A stretch of 64,000 nt of DNA, taken from NCBI GenBank assembly GCA_016713245.1, contig JADJPM010000004.1, positions 1,860,001 through 1,924,000 of the forward strand, in the 5' to 3' direction. The DNA is from Verrucomicrobiaceae bacterium (GTDB lineage Bacteria; Verrucomicrobiota; Verrucomicrobiia; Verrucomicrobiales; Verrucomicrobiaceae). The position numbers and the translations under genes were made by a program. Every line of letters begins with the position of its first letter. Within the stretch, counting starts at the first letter, position 1. Positions 8,204 through 16,684 of the stretch are shown in pieces. The notes under the pieces were generated by a model that worked only from the letters and a program-made list of their open reading frames with translations, made no database searches and was not told the origin of the DNA.

Positions 8204-11200
8204 TCAGGGAAGTGGGATGACCCATGAGGAGCGTGGTGTGGGAGCGGGGCGCACCTGGATGAAGGTGGCACGGCCGGGGAGTAGCAGGGAGGTCTGGTTC
8301 TGTGAGAGGAGGCTCGCGGTGCCGCTGGGGGTCCAGAAGGGAGCTTGGCTGGGCAGCAGCACAAACCAGAAGCCGGTGTAGCCGCTGCTTCCCGGGATGG
8401 CGTCGCCTTTCCAGAGTTGGAATTGGTCTGCGAGAGACTGACTCGACGAGGCAAAGAAACTGCTGGTCGTGAGTCCGGCGGATTCGGGGGTGAGCGTGAC
8501 CGGCCACGGATTGGCAAACAACTGATAGCCAGGCGTTTGGGGTTGGCGAAAGCCACTTGGCCGAACATGCCCGGTGGCGACGAATGGCACTGTGGGGGTG
8601 TTCAGTAATCGGAGCATGACGCCGGTGGCTGGCAGAAGGATTTTGCCGTCAAGGCTGGCAAGGGTGGCATCGCCGGATGCTGTCCATTGTTTAGATGTAC
8701 CTAGCTGCAGGAGGTAATAAGGCTGGAAGGAGCCATTCACGAGGAACAGGACTTGGTCGGCCAGATTTGGAGCGGCTCCGGCGGCGAAGTAGGTCTTGTC
8801 GAAGGTGCTGCTGAGTGTGGCGTGAGGTCTCAGGGTGACGCGAGTGCCCGCCGTCGCGGCAGGGGCGGAGGTCAACGTGATACTATTGACTCCGAAAGAC
8901 TGCACATTGAGGCGCTCGCCGGTGTCGAACTCCGCATAGTAGGTCTCTCCAGCGATGGCGAGAGGGCTGAGCGTAATGGCCTCGGCAAAGGTGAGCACGT
9001 TGCCCGCGATGGTAGAAGGTCTGCCGATGAAGAGTGGCTCACGAGTGAGATTGAGGCCGAAGGTTTGCACGCCAGCGTTGAGCGGGAGGATTTGAGCCGC
9101 GACGGCGTTTCCTGTCACAGTTTGACCGCTGTCGTGCGTGACGCGGAGGCGGACGATGGCGGGAGCTGAGCTCCAGGCGATGCGAGAAAGGCCCGGCGAG
9201 GCGGAAGTCACCACCGGAATGAGGGTGGAAGGCGTCCAGGTCTTCAGATCGGTGCTCGATTCGATCGAGTAGATGAGATCGGTGATCGTGCTGGGGACCT
9301 CGACGACGGCGTTGACCGTGCCGGTGGCCGTTTTTTCAAGGCGAAGGCCCTTCGTGGCCTCTTGGATGCCGGTCGTGGCGCTGGTGCCGAGGGCGTATTC
9401 CATCAGATCCGGGATGTCATCACTGTCCTTCGTCTGCGCGGTGCCAGCGCGGCCACTGGCGACCCATTCGGCAAAGGTGGCCGGGTAAGGCGCGAAGGTC
9501 ATGCCGTTCTCGTTGATGCGCAGATTGGCATTTGGAATGGCCTGGAAGGGAATGGTGGCGCTCTGCCACCATAGCCGCGCCATGGCGCCGCCGGTGTTTT
9601 CGTAGAATTCCATCACGAAGGGAACCGGCGTGCCCGCGGTGAGCGTGATCGTGGCGTAATCCCAGGTCTCGCCGTGATTGGTCCAGTTGTTGATGCGCTG
9701 GGTGCCGTTGAGCCACAGGCGCACGCCATCATCGCTACGCGTGACGATGTCGTAGGTGCCGCTGGTGGTGGCCACGATGCACCCGGTCCAGCGCACGCTG
9801 AAACCATCGGCGGGCAACTGCGGATCGGGAGCGCCTGCCCAGTCGAATTCAATCTGCGGGTCCACGCGGGAGAAGCGCAGCGTCTCGAAGTTTTTCCCGG
9901 CGTAGTAGGTGCCGGTGACGCCGTAGTTCACCGCCGGTGGTGTGTAGGTGACGGCGAGCGTGTTGGAGGCGGTGTTGTTATTGCCGGCGGCATCTTGGGC
10001 CACGTTGGCGGGAATTCGAACGCTGACGGAACCTGCAGCGGCAGGCGTGATGGTGGCGCTCCAAACGGCTCCAGCGGTCGAGAGGGCGGTCACACTGCCG
10101 TTGGTGACCACGAACTCGTTGGCGAGCAAACCGGTGACAACCTCGCTGAAGGTGGCGGTGACAACAAAAGGTGCGGAAACAGCCGTCGCAGGTGTTGTGA
10201 GGGCCACGCTGGGCGGTGTGGTGTCGGTGGAGGTGAAATTCACGCTGAGCGTGTTCGATGCCAGATTGCCGAGCGAGGTGGAGTCGGTCGCCTGGTTCGC
10301 CGCGACACGCACGGTGACGGCTCCGACGGCGGTGGGCGTGATGCGGAAGGTGTAGGTGCTGCCACTGCCGGTGAAATTCGACAGCGTGCCGTTCGTGACG
10401 GTGACATCGCTAGCGATGAAATTCGTTGTCGTGGCATTGAAGGTGGCGGTGACGGTGAACGGCGCGGTGACATTCAATGCCGGCGTGGTCAGCGCCACGG
10501 TGAAGGGAAGGGGAGCGGTCGCGGGCTGCGAGTCGATGCTTTGGACGAAGGCAGTGAGGTTGCTCAAATCGGTGGCGGACAAGGTCACGCCAGCATGCGC
10601 GGTGATCGCGGCGCTCAGCGTGGCGGCGCTGCCATCGTGAAGATACGGACCGGTGGCCCACACGCCGCGCAGCGTGGGCACGTCGATGCCGGTGAGCGTG
10701 CCGCCGAGGCGTTTTCCGCTCGCAGGCTTGATGGTGCCGATGTTTTGCAGGGTGTTGTTGGAGAAGTTCGAGCCGCTGTGGCAGGCGGCGCAGTTTTGCG
10801 CCCGGAAGACCTGCTGCCCGGCGGTGGCAGCGGTGCTCAGAGCGCCGGTGCTGGTGCGTGAGGGGCTGTTCGATTCCGTGGTGAGTGACTTCACATAGGC
10901 GGCCAGTGCATCGAGATCAGCACTGCGTCCGGCATTGGGCGTGCCCATCGGTGGATTCGGCGTGCCGGTGGTGATGAGGCCAGTGCCGCCCGCGAGACTG
11001 CGGATCTGATTTTCGAAGTCCTGCACCTCGTCGAAGTTCGCGCTCCAGTGCAGAACGCCATGCGCACCATGGCCTTTGAGCGTGATCGTATTGCGCAGAC
11101 CTTCGCCAAAGCCGGTGAGGTCCCACACGCGGCCGTCGTGACCACCGTCGTTGTGACAGGTGGCGCAGCTCATGTATTCCTGGAGGGCCAGGCGCGGATC

Positions 11201-14200
11201 TTTGGCATCATAAAAGAGCTTTTTGCCCTGCAGCACCTGCGCGGTGAGTTTTTCGGTCGTGATGCAATTCAGTGTCGCAGTGGTCACCGGGGCCGTGTTG
11301 CCGCCCTGGATGATGCTGGAGATGTTGTGGACCGTGATGGTGCGATCCATGAAATTGTGGGCGTAGAGCCGCAGGCCGTCCGGCGAGGTCACGAGACCTT
11401 GCGGGGCTCTTCCCGCTGTGAAACGTAAAATCTCCGTGCGGGTCCAGGCATCGAGGATGGCCACATCGCGGCTGGCTTCGAGCGCGGTGAAGACATACAT
11501 GCCCCAGGGATCAAACGCGGCGGCGCTGGGCATGCCGGCGTTGTCGATGTCGATGCGTGAAGGCAGATGCTCGGCTTGCGTCACGAGGTCGAGTCGCGAG
11601 ACGATGGCGCGGACGGTGTTTTCGTGGTTGAGCGGCTTGTTGTCGCGGAAAATGCCTCGCTGGATGTTGTCGAGCTTCGAGGGAACCCAGGCGGAAAGAC
11701 CGTCCGGTGAGATGACGGCCGCGCCGAGGTAGTTCGGCAGACCGCGTGAGGATGTTTCGGTATCAGCGGCGGTACTCGGGGCGAGCAGGATGGTCTTTTC
11801 GACTGAAAGCGTGCCCGTGGTGATCACGGTGATCTCGCCGCCTTTGCCGGTGAGATTGGGCGTGGCGGTGTTTTCACCGGGAACCGGCGGTGAAATGAAG
11901 CGCGAGGCATACAAGCGGCCGCCATCCGCGGAGATCGAGAGATGCCGCGGCGGCGAGTTGAGATTGATCGTGGCGCTGGTGGAGGCGTTTGTGATGCTCA
12001 GTCGCAGGATGCGGTTGGTGCCTTCCAGCGCCAGCCATGCTCGGGCCGTGCCAGTGTGGAAGACGAGACCGAATGGGCGGCTGCCGCGGGCGAGTGTGAC
12101 GGTGCTCGTGACAGCAAAGGTGCTGGTATTGATGATGCTGATCGTGCCGCTTTCCGTGTTCACGACCCACAGGCGACTATTCGGAGCAAAAGCCAGCGCA
12201 CGTGGAGAGGTGCCCACATTGATCTCGGCGATGCGGGTCATGGTGACGGCATCGAAACCGCTCACGCTGTTGTTGTCCGGGTTCACACACCAGATGCGGT
12301 CATTGCCCGTGGCTCGATCCTCAAACGCGATGCTCGATGAAGAAGCAGGGCGCGTGCTGGTCAGCGTGGCATGCACGGCCTGGGCAAGCGTGCGGGTTCG
12401 GATGACGCCGGTGTCATCGGTGGCGGTGAGCGTCACGATGTAGCGACCGGGCGCGGTGTAGGTCTTTGTCGTGGATGCGCTGGTGCTCCAAGCGGTTTCG
12501 GGGCTGCCATCACCAAAGTTCCATTTGAAACGCGGGTTCACGCCATTGCTGGAAGTGGCCGTGAGCGTGATGGCGGTGTTCACCGGTTTCGGCGTGCTGC
12601 TCAAGGTGCCGAGCGTGAGGCCGGTGCTCACATTCCAGGTGAAGGTGGCGGTGCCGGGCGTGCTCAGGTTGTCGCTGGCGCTGACGGTGACGTTGTAAAC
12701 CCCGGCCACAGTGACCGTGCCGCTGATGACGCCGGACGTTTGAGAAATCGTCAAACCCGTGGGAAGACCCGTGGCGCTGAAGGTGAGCGGATCAGCCTCG
12801 GGATCGCTGGCCGTGATCGGCAACGAAACACTGGCATTGAGCAGCGAGTTTTGCGTGCCGGGATTCGTCACGAGAGGCGATTGATTGCCGCCGAAGGCAT
12901 GACGCAGGTCACGCAGCGTGATGAGGTCCTCCGGCGAAAGCGGCGCATGATGCAGCGTGACCTCGTCGATGGCTCCGGTGAAGGCTGAAGCCCCGGCAGC
13001 ATCCGCCGCGCCGATGACGAAGGGCAGGGAAGTGTTCGGCGTGTAGGTGCCGGTGCCTTCCGCGACCTTCAGGCCATTCACATACAGGCGGCGCAGGCCG
13101 GTGCGGGTGCTGCCGCTGGTGCTCGTGGTGCGGAAGGTGGCCGCCACATGCGTCCACTGGCCCTGCACGGCATTCGTGCCGGTGAGGTTCGAGGTCGTGC
13201 GGAGTTCCCACTGGCCCGCGGCATTTACCCAAAGGCCAAAACCATTGCCGGCATTCAAAACGCATCGCGCCGTGCCTGCGGGTGCATTGACACGCACCCA
13301 GGCAGCGATGGTGAAGTCATTCGGGTTTAGCGCGGCATTGAACGGGATGCTTACGCGTTGTCCGCTGCCATTGAAGGTGCCGCTGCGGAAGGTGCCGGGA
13401 TTGCCAGTGAGCGCCGGATTGTTCGTGGTAGTCGTGGCACCGGCTGCGGCGGTGCCGTTCAAGGCGAAGAGGCTGTTCGACGCGGCCTTCACCTCGCCGG
13501 CTGTGCCGTTCCAGCCGCTTTCGTCAAAGCTCCACGCGATGGCGGGGCTTTGCACCGGCAGGTAAGGCGAGAGGTAGGTGCCGTTGATGACCGTCGGCGT
13601 GCTGTCACCCGGTTTCAGCCAGGCGACGGAAAGGTGGTCGCCTCCATTGCCCTCCTTCATGAGGGCCTCGATGTAGTATTTCGTGCCCGCATTCAGTGTG
13701 ATGAGCGCGGAGGTTTGCTGCGGATACCAAGTGTAAGCACGGGGCTCCGTATAGTCCGGTTGGGAGGCGATCTCCACGGCGGCCGTCGGATTGGCGCTGG
13801 TGCTCAGGCGCAGCGAACTCTGGTCATCGCTGGCGATGTAAAAGCGATACTGGCCGGTGACCGGCACATGAAGGAAGCCGCGCACACGCTGGCCCATGTT
13901 GTCATCCCAGTTGGAAGGTGTCTCGAAGCTGCCGATGAGATCACGACCCTTCGGATTGGCCGGATAAGCGGCGTTGGAGGTCAAACTCGCCACGGTGACG
14001 CCTGCGAGCTCCGTCCACCATTCGCGGGCGATTTGACCGGAGCCGAGATTGGGAAGCAAAATGATCCATTTGAAGGTCACGCTGCTCGTCTGGCCGTTTG
14101 CGGTGGCAAACACGGTGCTCTGGTAGGTGCCCGGAGCGGCGGTGACATTGCCACTGATGAGACCTGAAGTGGCATTGATGCTCAGACCGCCGGGCAAACC

Positions 14201-15958
14201 ATTCGCGGTGTAGCTCAGCGTGCCCGTGCCGGTGCTCGCGTTGATTGGAAGCGAGACGGCGCTGTTTTGCAGCACGCTCTGCTGGCCGGGATTCGTGACG
14301 ATGGGCAGCGTCTGATTCGTCACCTGAATGACTCGCGACACAGACCACGCGCCGCTGGCATTCACCGCGTAGAGCATCCAGTAGCCGGGCGTGAGCACGT
14401 TGATGCTCGAAGGCGAGGTGAGCGAGTAAACGCCGCTCGAAGGTGTGGTGTGGGCGAGCTTCACGAAGCGCTGATCCGTCGTCACCGAGTGCGTGAGCGA
14501 GGCCAGACGGATGAAGCTGAAGAACTGCACGCCGGGCGAGGCATTCACCGTGAAGGTCACGCCGGGGCCGATGCGATCCGGCGCGGCGGTGATCGCAGGG
14601 CGTGCGGCCGGTGTGTCGTCCGCATTGAAAAGCTGCGGCGGGGTGAAGACCTGCGCATCCTGATGATCGGTAATGGGATCGCCGGAGAGACCGCCACCAC
14701 CGCTCCACACGCGGCCATCGGTGAGCAGCAGGGCGAGCGAGTGGTAGTTTCGCGGCACGGTGATGTCCGCCATCGCTCGCCAGGTCTCGGTGGTGGGATT
14801 CCAAACCTCCGGCGTGAAGACGGTGCCTGCATCACTGAAGAACTGGCCGCTGGTGTTGCCACCCACGACCATGACCTCGCCATTCGGCAGCACGACCGCA
14901 TTGGCAAAGGAGCGTGCGTTCGCCATCGCGTTCGTGGCGGTGATGACCGGCGAGGCGCCGTTGAGATCCACTTTGTAGGCCGTTTTGACGATGGTGCCGT
15001 TGTCGATGGCCTGATAACCACCGGCGACGACCACCTTGCCCACGTCATACATGGCCCAGGAGCCTTGTTTCGGGTAGTGCGTGCCCGGAATCTGCGTCGT
15101 GGTCGTCGTCATGCTGCCGGTGCCAGACGTGTTGAGCAGGCGAATCGGCTCAAAAGGTCCGAAATGCGCCAGGCGACCATCCGGAGCCACGAGCAAGAAG
15201 GGATGCCAGTTCGTCTCGATGGCATTGGCGATGGGCGGATTCGACACCGCAGCCCACGGGATCCCGCTCATGCTGCGCCAGCCGCTGCTGGTGTTCCATT
15301 GCTCCAGCGTGCCGTTGGCATTGCCACCGCCGTTTCCGCTCGCGGTGAAGACCTCGCCATTCGGCAAGGCCACGCTCGTGTTATACCAGCGACCGTCCGC
15401 CATCGTCTGAACCTGCACCCATTGATTCGTGCGCCAGTCAAACAAGCTCGCCAACGCGGTGGTGCCGTTGATGCCGTTGCCGCCATTCACCATGAGGCGA
15501 CCGTCTTGAAGCATCGAAACACCGCCACAGAACATGTCATGCGAGGGGTTGTTCATCTCCGTGAACAGGCCGGTGGCCGGGTCCCACACCGCCGCATAGG
15601 TGAACTGCGGTCCATCGGGGAACGTGGTGCGTTGATTCGATGAAAACGTCAGCAGCCGACCATCCGGCAGCACCGCCGCCGTCGTCGGAATGTGCGGCGT
15701 CCATGGAATCGGCAGTGTCCATTCGCCTTTGCTGGCCTTGTCTCCGGGCGCTGCGGGAGCGAGCACCTGTGAGGCGGATTTGGCAGCGGCGGGCATGAGC
15801 TTGGCAGCCTCGGCAGCGAGCTGATCGGCGAACGCATGGTCATCGGCTGCGGCCTGGACGTGCCCGGTAAGAATACCAAGCATGATCAAAGCACGAAGGC
15901 ATGGTGAAAGGTATGCGGTGAGAGTCATGAGTGCGAAAATTCTAAATCGGACGATCAT
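8204..15958 (-). CDS. Giant secreted mosaic protein: galactose-oxidase-like, PA14, LamG, PKD, cytochrome c and Ig-like domains
   Basis: A 2584-residue exported protein. After a signal-like N-terminus (VQAAADDHA boundary) I read, in order: Kelch/galactose-oxidase-like propeller (about 70-440), DUF1929-type E-set domain (440-540), Ig-like (550-626), PA14 (640-790), LamG/concanavalin-like (855-1000), a second Ig-like (1020-1110), PKD with WNFGDGSPETAW (1120-1180), a YncE-type propeller (1210-1520), a cytochrome-c-peroxidase-like region with two haem motifs CATCH (near 1600) and CAACH (near 1725), two Ig-like repeats (1820-2010), a second PA14 (2010-2140) and a C-terminal beta region that includes the Y-S-I-E-S-S-T-D-L segment. 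Start could be GTG/ATG at 15958 or ATG 15928; neither has a clear ribosome site. Domain families are known singly; the combined function is unknown. It may be an extracellular carbohydrate-binding redox protein. Confidence 0.85.
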   Translation of the reverse strand: MIVRFRIFALMTLTAYLSPCLRALIMLGILTGHVQAAADDHAFADQLAAEAAKLMPAAAKSASQVLAPAAPGDKASKGEWTLPIPWTPHIPTTAAVLPDGRLLTFSSNQRTTFPDGPQFTYAAVWDPATGLFTEMNNPSHDMFCGGVSMLQDGRLMVNGGNGINGTTALASLFDWRTNQWVQVQTMADGRWYNTSVALPNGEVFTASGNGGGNANGTLEQWNTSSGWRSMSGIPWAAVSNPPIANAIETNWHPFLLVAPDGRLAHFGPFEPIRLLNTSGTGSMTTTTTQIPGTHYPKQGSWAMYDVGKVVVAGGYQAIDNGTIVKTAYKVDLNGASPVITATNAMANARSFANAVVLPNGEVMVVGGNTSGQFFSDAGTVFTPEVWNPTTETWRAMADITVPRNYHSLALLLTDGRVWSGGGGLSGDPITDHQDAQVFTPPQLFNADDTPAARPAITAAPDRIGPGVTFTVNASPGVQFFSFIRLASLTHSVTTDQRFVKLAHTTPSSGVYSLTSPSSINVLTPGYWMLYAVNASGAWSVSRVIQVTNQTLPIVTNPGQQSVLQNSAVSLPINASTGTGTLSYTANGLPGGLSINATSGLISGNVTAAPGTYQSTVFATANGQTSSVTFKWIILLPNLGSGQIAREWWTELAGVTVASLTSNAAYPANPKGRDLIGSFETPSNWDDNMGQRVRGFLHVPVTGQYRFYIASDDQSSLRLSTSANPTAAVEIASQPDYTEPRAYTWYPQQTSALITLNAGTKYYIEALMKEGNGGDHLSVAWLKPGDSTPTVINGTYLSPYLPVQSPAIAWSFDESGWNGTAGEVKAASNSLFALNGTAAAGATTTTNNPALTGNPGTFRSGTFNGSGQRVSIPFNAALNPNDFTIAAWVRVNAPAGTARCVLNAGNGFGLWVNAAGQWELRTTSNLTGTNAVQGQWTHVAATFRTTSTSGSTRTGLRRLYVNGLKVAEGTGTYTPNTSLPFVIGAADAAGASAFTGAIDEVTLHHAPLSPEDLITLRDLRHAFGGNQSPLVTNPGTQNSLLNASVSLPITASDPEADPLTFSATGLPTGLTISQTSGVISGTVTVAGVYNVTVSASDNLSTPGTATFTWNVSTGLTLGTLSSTPKPVNTAITLTATSSNGVNPRFKWNFGDGSPETAWSTSASTTKTYTAPGRYIVTLTATDDTGVIRTRTLAQAVHATLTSTRPASSSSIAFEDRATGNDRIWCVNPDNNSVSGFDAVTMTRIAEINVGTSPRALAFAPNSRLWVVNTESGTISIINTSTFAVTSTVTLARGSRPFGLVFHTGTARAWLALEGTNRILRLSITNASTSATINLNSPPRHLSISADGGRLYASRFISPPVPGENTATPNLTGKGGEITVITTGTLSVEKTILLAPSTAADTETSSRGLPNYLGAAVISPDGLSAWVPSKLDNIQRGIFRDNKPLNHENTVRAIVSRLDLVTQAEHLPSRIDIDNAGMPSAAAFDPWGMYVFTALEASRDVAILDAWTRTEILRFTAGRAPQGLVTSPDGLRLYAHNFMDRTITVHNISSIIQGGNTAPVTTATLNCITTEKLTAQVLQGKKLFYDAKDPRLALQEYMSCATCHNDGGHDGRVWDLTGFGEGLRNTITLKGHGAHGVLHWSANFDEVQDFENQIRSLAGGTGLITTGTPNPPMGTPNAGRSADLDALAAYVKSLTTESNSPSRTSTGALSTAATAGQQVFRAQNCAACHSGSNFSNNTLQNIGTIKPASGKRLGGTLTGIDVPTLRGVWATGPYLHDGSAATLSAAITAHAGVTLSATDLSNLTAFVQSIDSQPATAPLPFTVALTTPALNVTAPFTVTATFNATTTNFIASDVTVTNGTLSNFTGSGSTYTFRITPTAVGAVTVRVAANQATDSTSLGNLASNTLSVNFTSTDTTPPSVALTTPATAVSAPFVVTATFSEVVTGLLANEFVVTNGSVTALSTAGAVWSATITPAAAGSVSVRIPANVAQDAAGNNNTASNTLAVTYTPPAVNYGVTGTYYAGKNFETLRFSRVDPQIEFDWAGAPDPQLPADGFSVRWTGCIVATTSGTYDIVTRSDDGVRLWLNGTQRINNWTNHGETWDYATITLTAGTPVPFVMEFYENTGGAMARLWWQSATIPFQAIPNANLRINENGMTFAPYPATFAEWVASGRAGTAQTKDSDDIPDLMEYALGTSATTGIQEATKGLRLEKTATGTVNAVVEVPSTITDLIYSIESSTDLKTWTPSTLIPVVTSASPGLSRIAWSSAPAIVRLRVTHDSGQTVTGNAVAAQILPLNAGVQTFGLNLTREPLFIGRPSTIAGNVLTFAEAITLSPLAIAGETYYAEFDTGERLNVQSFGVNSITLTSAPAATAGTRVTLRPHATLSSTFDKTYFAAGAAPNLADQVLFLVNGSFQPYYLLQLGTSKQWTASGDATLASLDGKILLPATGVMLRLLNTPTVPFVATGHVRPSGFRQPQTPGYQLFANPWPVTLTPESAGLTTSSFFASSSQSLADQFQLWKGDAIPGSSGYTGFWFVLLPSQAPFWTPSGTASLLSQNQTSLLLPGRATFIQVRPAPTPRSSWVIPLP

Positions 15959-16092
15959 CCGGGCGCTTGGGCGGGTCTCAATTCAGGTGTTTGTAAACAA
16001 ACCTCCGCTTTGGTGATGGTTGGAGGATGTTGAGTATTCTTTGCGCTGGTCGTTGGAGGGCCCGCTGTGCTAGCTTGGAAAAAACCTCCCGA

Positions 16093-16590
16093 ATGCGAAC
16101 CCTTCTCGTCCTGCTGATCACCGCTGCCGCCGCGACGGCGCAGCCCAAAAGCAAGATCAATGCCCCGCGTGCCATGAGCTGCGCGGATGTGTGTGGTTCG
16201 CTCGCCAAGGCCATCCAGGACGATCCAAGATCACTCACCACGCGGCTGGAGGATGCGCTCGTCATCAGTGAGAGCTGTACTTCTGAGATCGTTGCTACCG
16301 CCATCGCCACCGTGAACGGCGATCCCTTGCTCACGCGAAAAATCATCGAGACCGCTCAAAACGTGCTGCCTTGGCGGAGACATGAGATTGAGCAGGCAGC
16401 CTCGTTGGCCTCCATCCCGGCTGCGGTGGCCGTGGTGGAGCCTCAGTTCGAGGTGCGCCGGGCGCTCGTGGCCAAAACAAAGGTCGAAATACCCGTCGAA
16501 GAGGTTCGCCGTGCCGAAGTGCCGGAGATCGAAATCCGCCGCGCCGTCGTCCCGGTGGTCAAAACGAGCAAAAAGAGCCGTCGGCGTTGA
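16093..16590 (+). CDS. Exported hypothetical protein with Arg/Val-rich tail
   Basis: A 165-residue protein that I do not recognise. ATG 16093 begins a clear signal peptide (MRTLLVLLITAAAATAQ); a longer frame upstream lacks one. Two cysteines lie in the segment MSCADVCGSL and a third in SESCTSE. The middle is helical. The last 60 residues contain a repeated pattern VRRAEVPEIEIRRAVVP and end in a basic tail KKSRRR, which could bind a polyanion such as DNA or cell-surface polymer. It is followed 94 nt later by the large cytochrome/DUF1549 gene on the same strand, with no visible terminator between. Confidence 0.65.
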   Translation: MRTLLVLLITAAAATAQPKSKINAPRAMSCADVCGSLAKAIQDDPRSLTTRLEDALVISESCTSEIVATAIATVNGDPLLTRKIIETAQNVLPWRRHEIEQAASLASIPAAVAVVEPQFEVRRALVAKTKVEIPVEEVRRAEVPEIEIRRAVVPVVKTSKKSRRR

Positions 16591-16684
16591 AAAAGGGGCC
16601 AAAGGGTCCTTTGTCGAATTCACCCCGTGAATTGAAAAAAAAGGCGTGGAAGCCCGTAGTTTCCACAACCCATCCCCAAAACTC

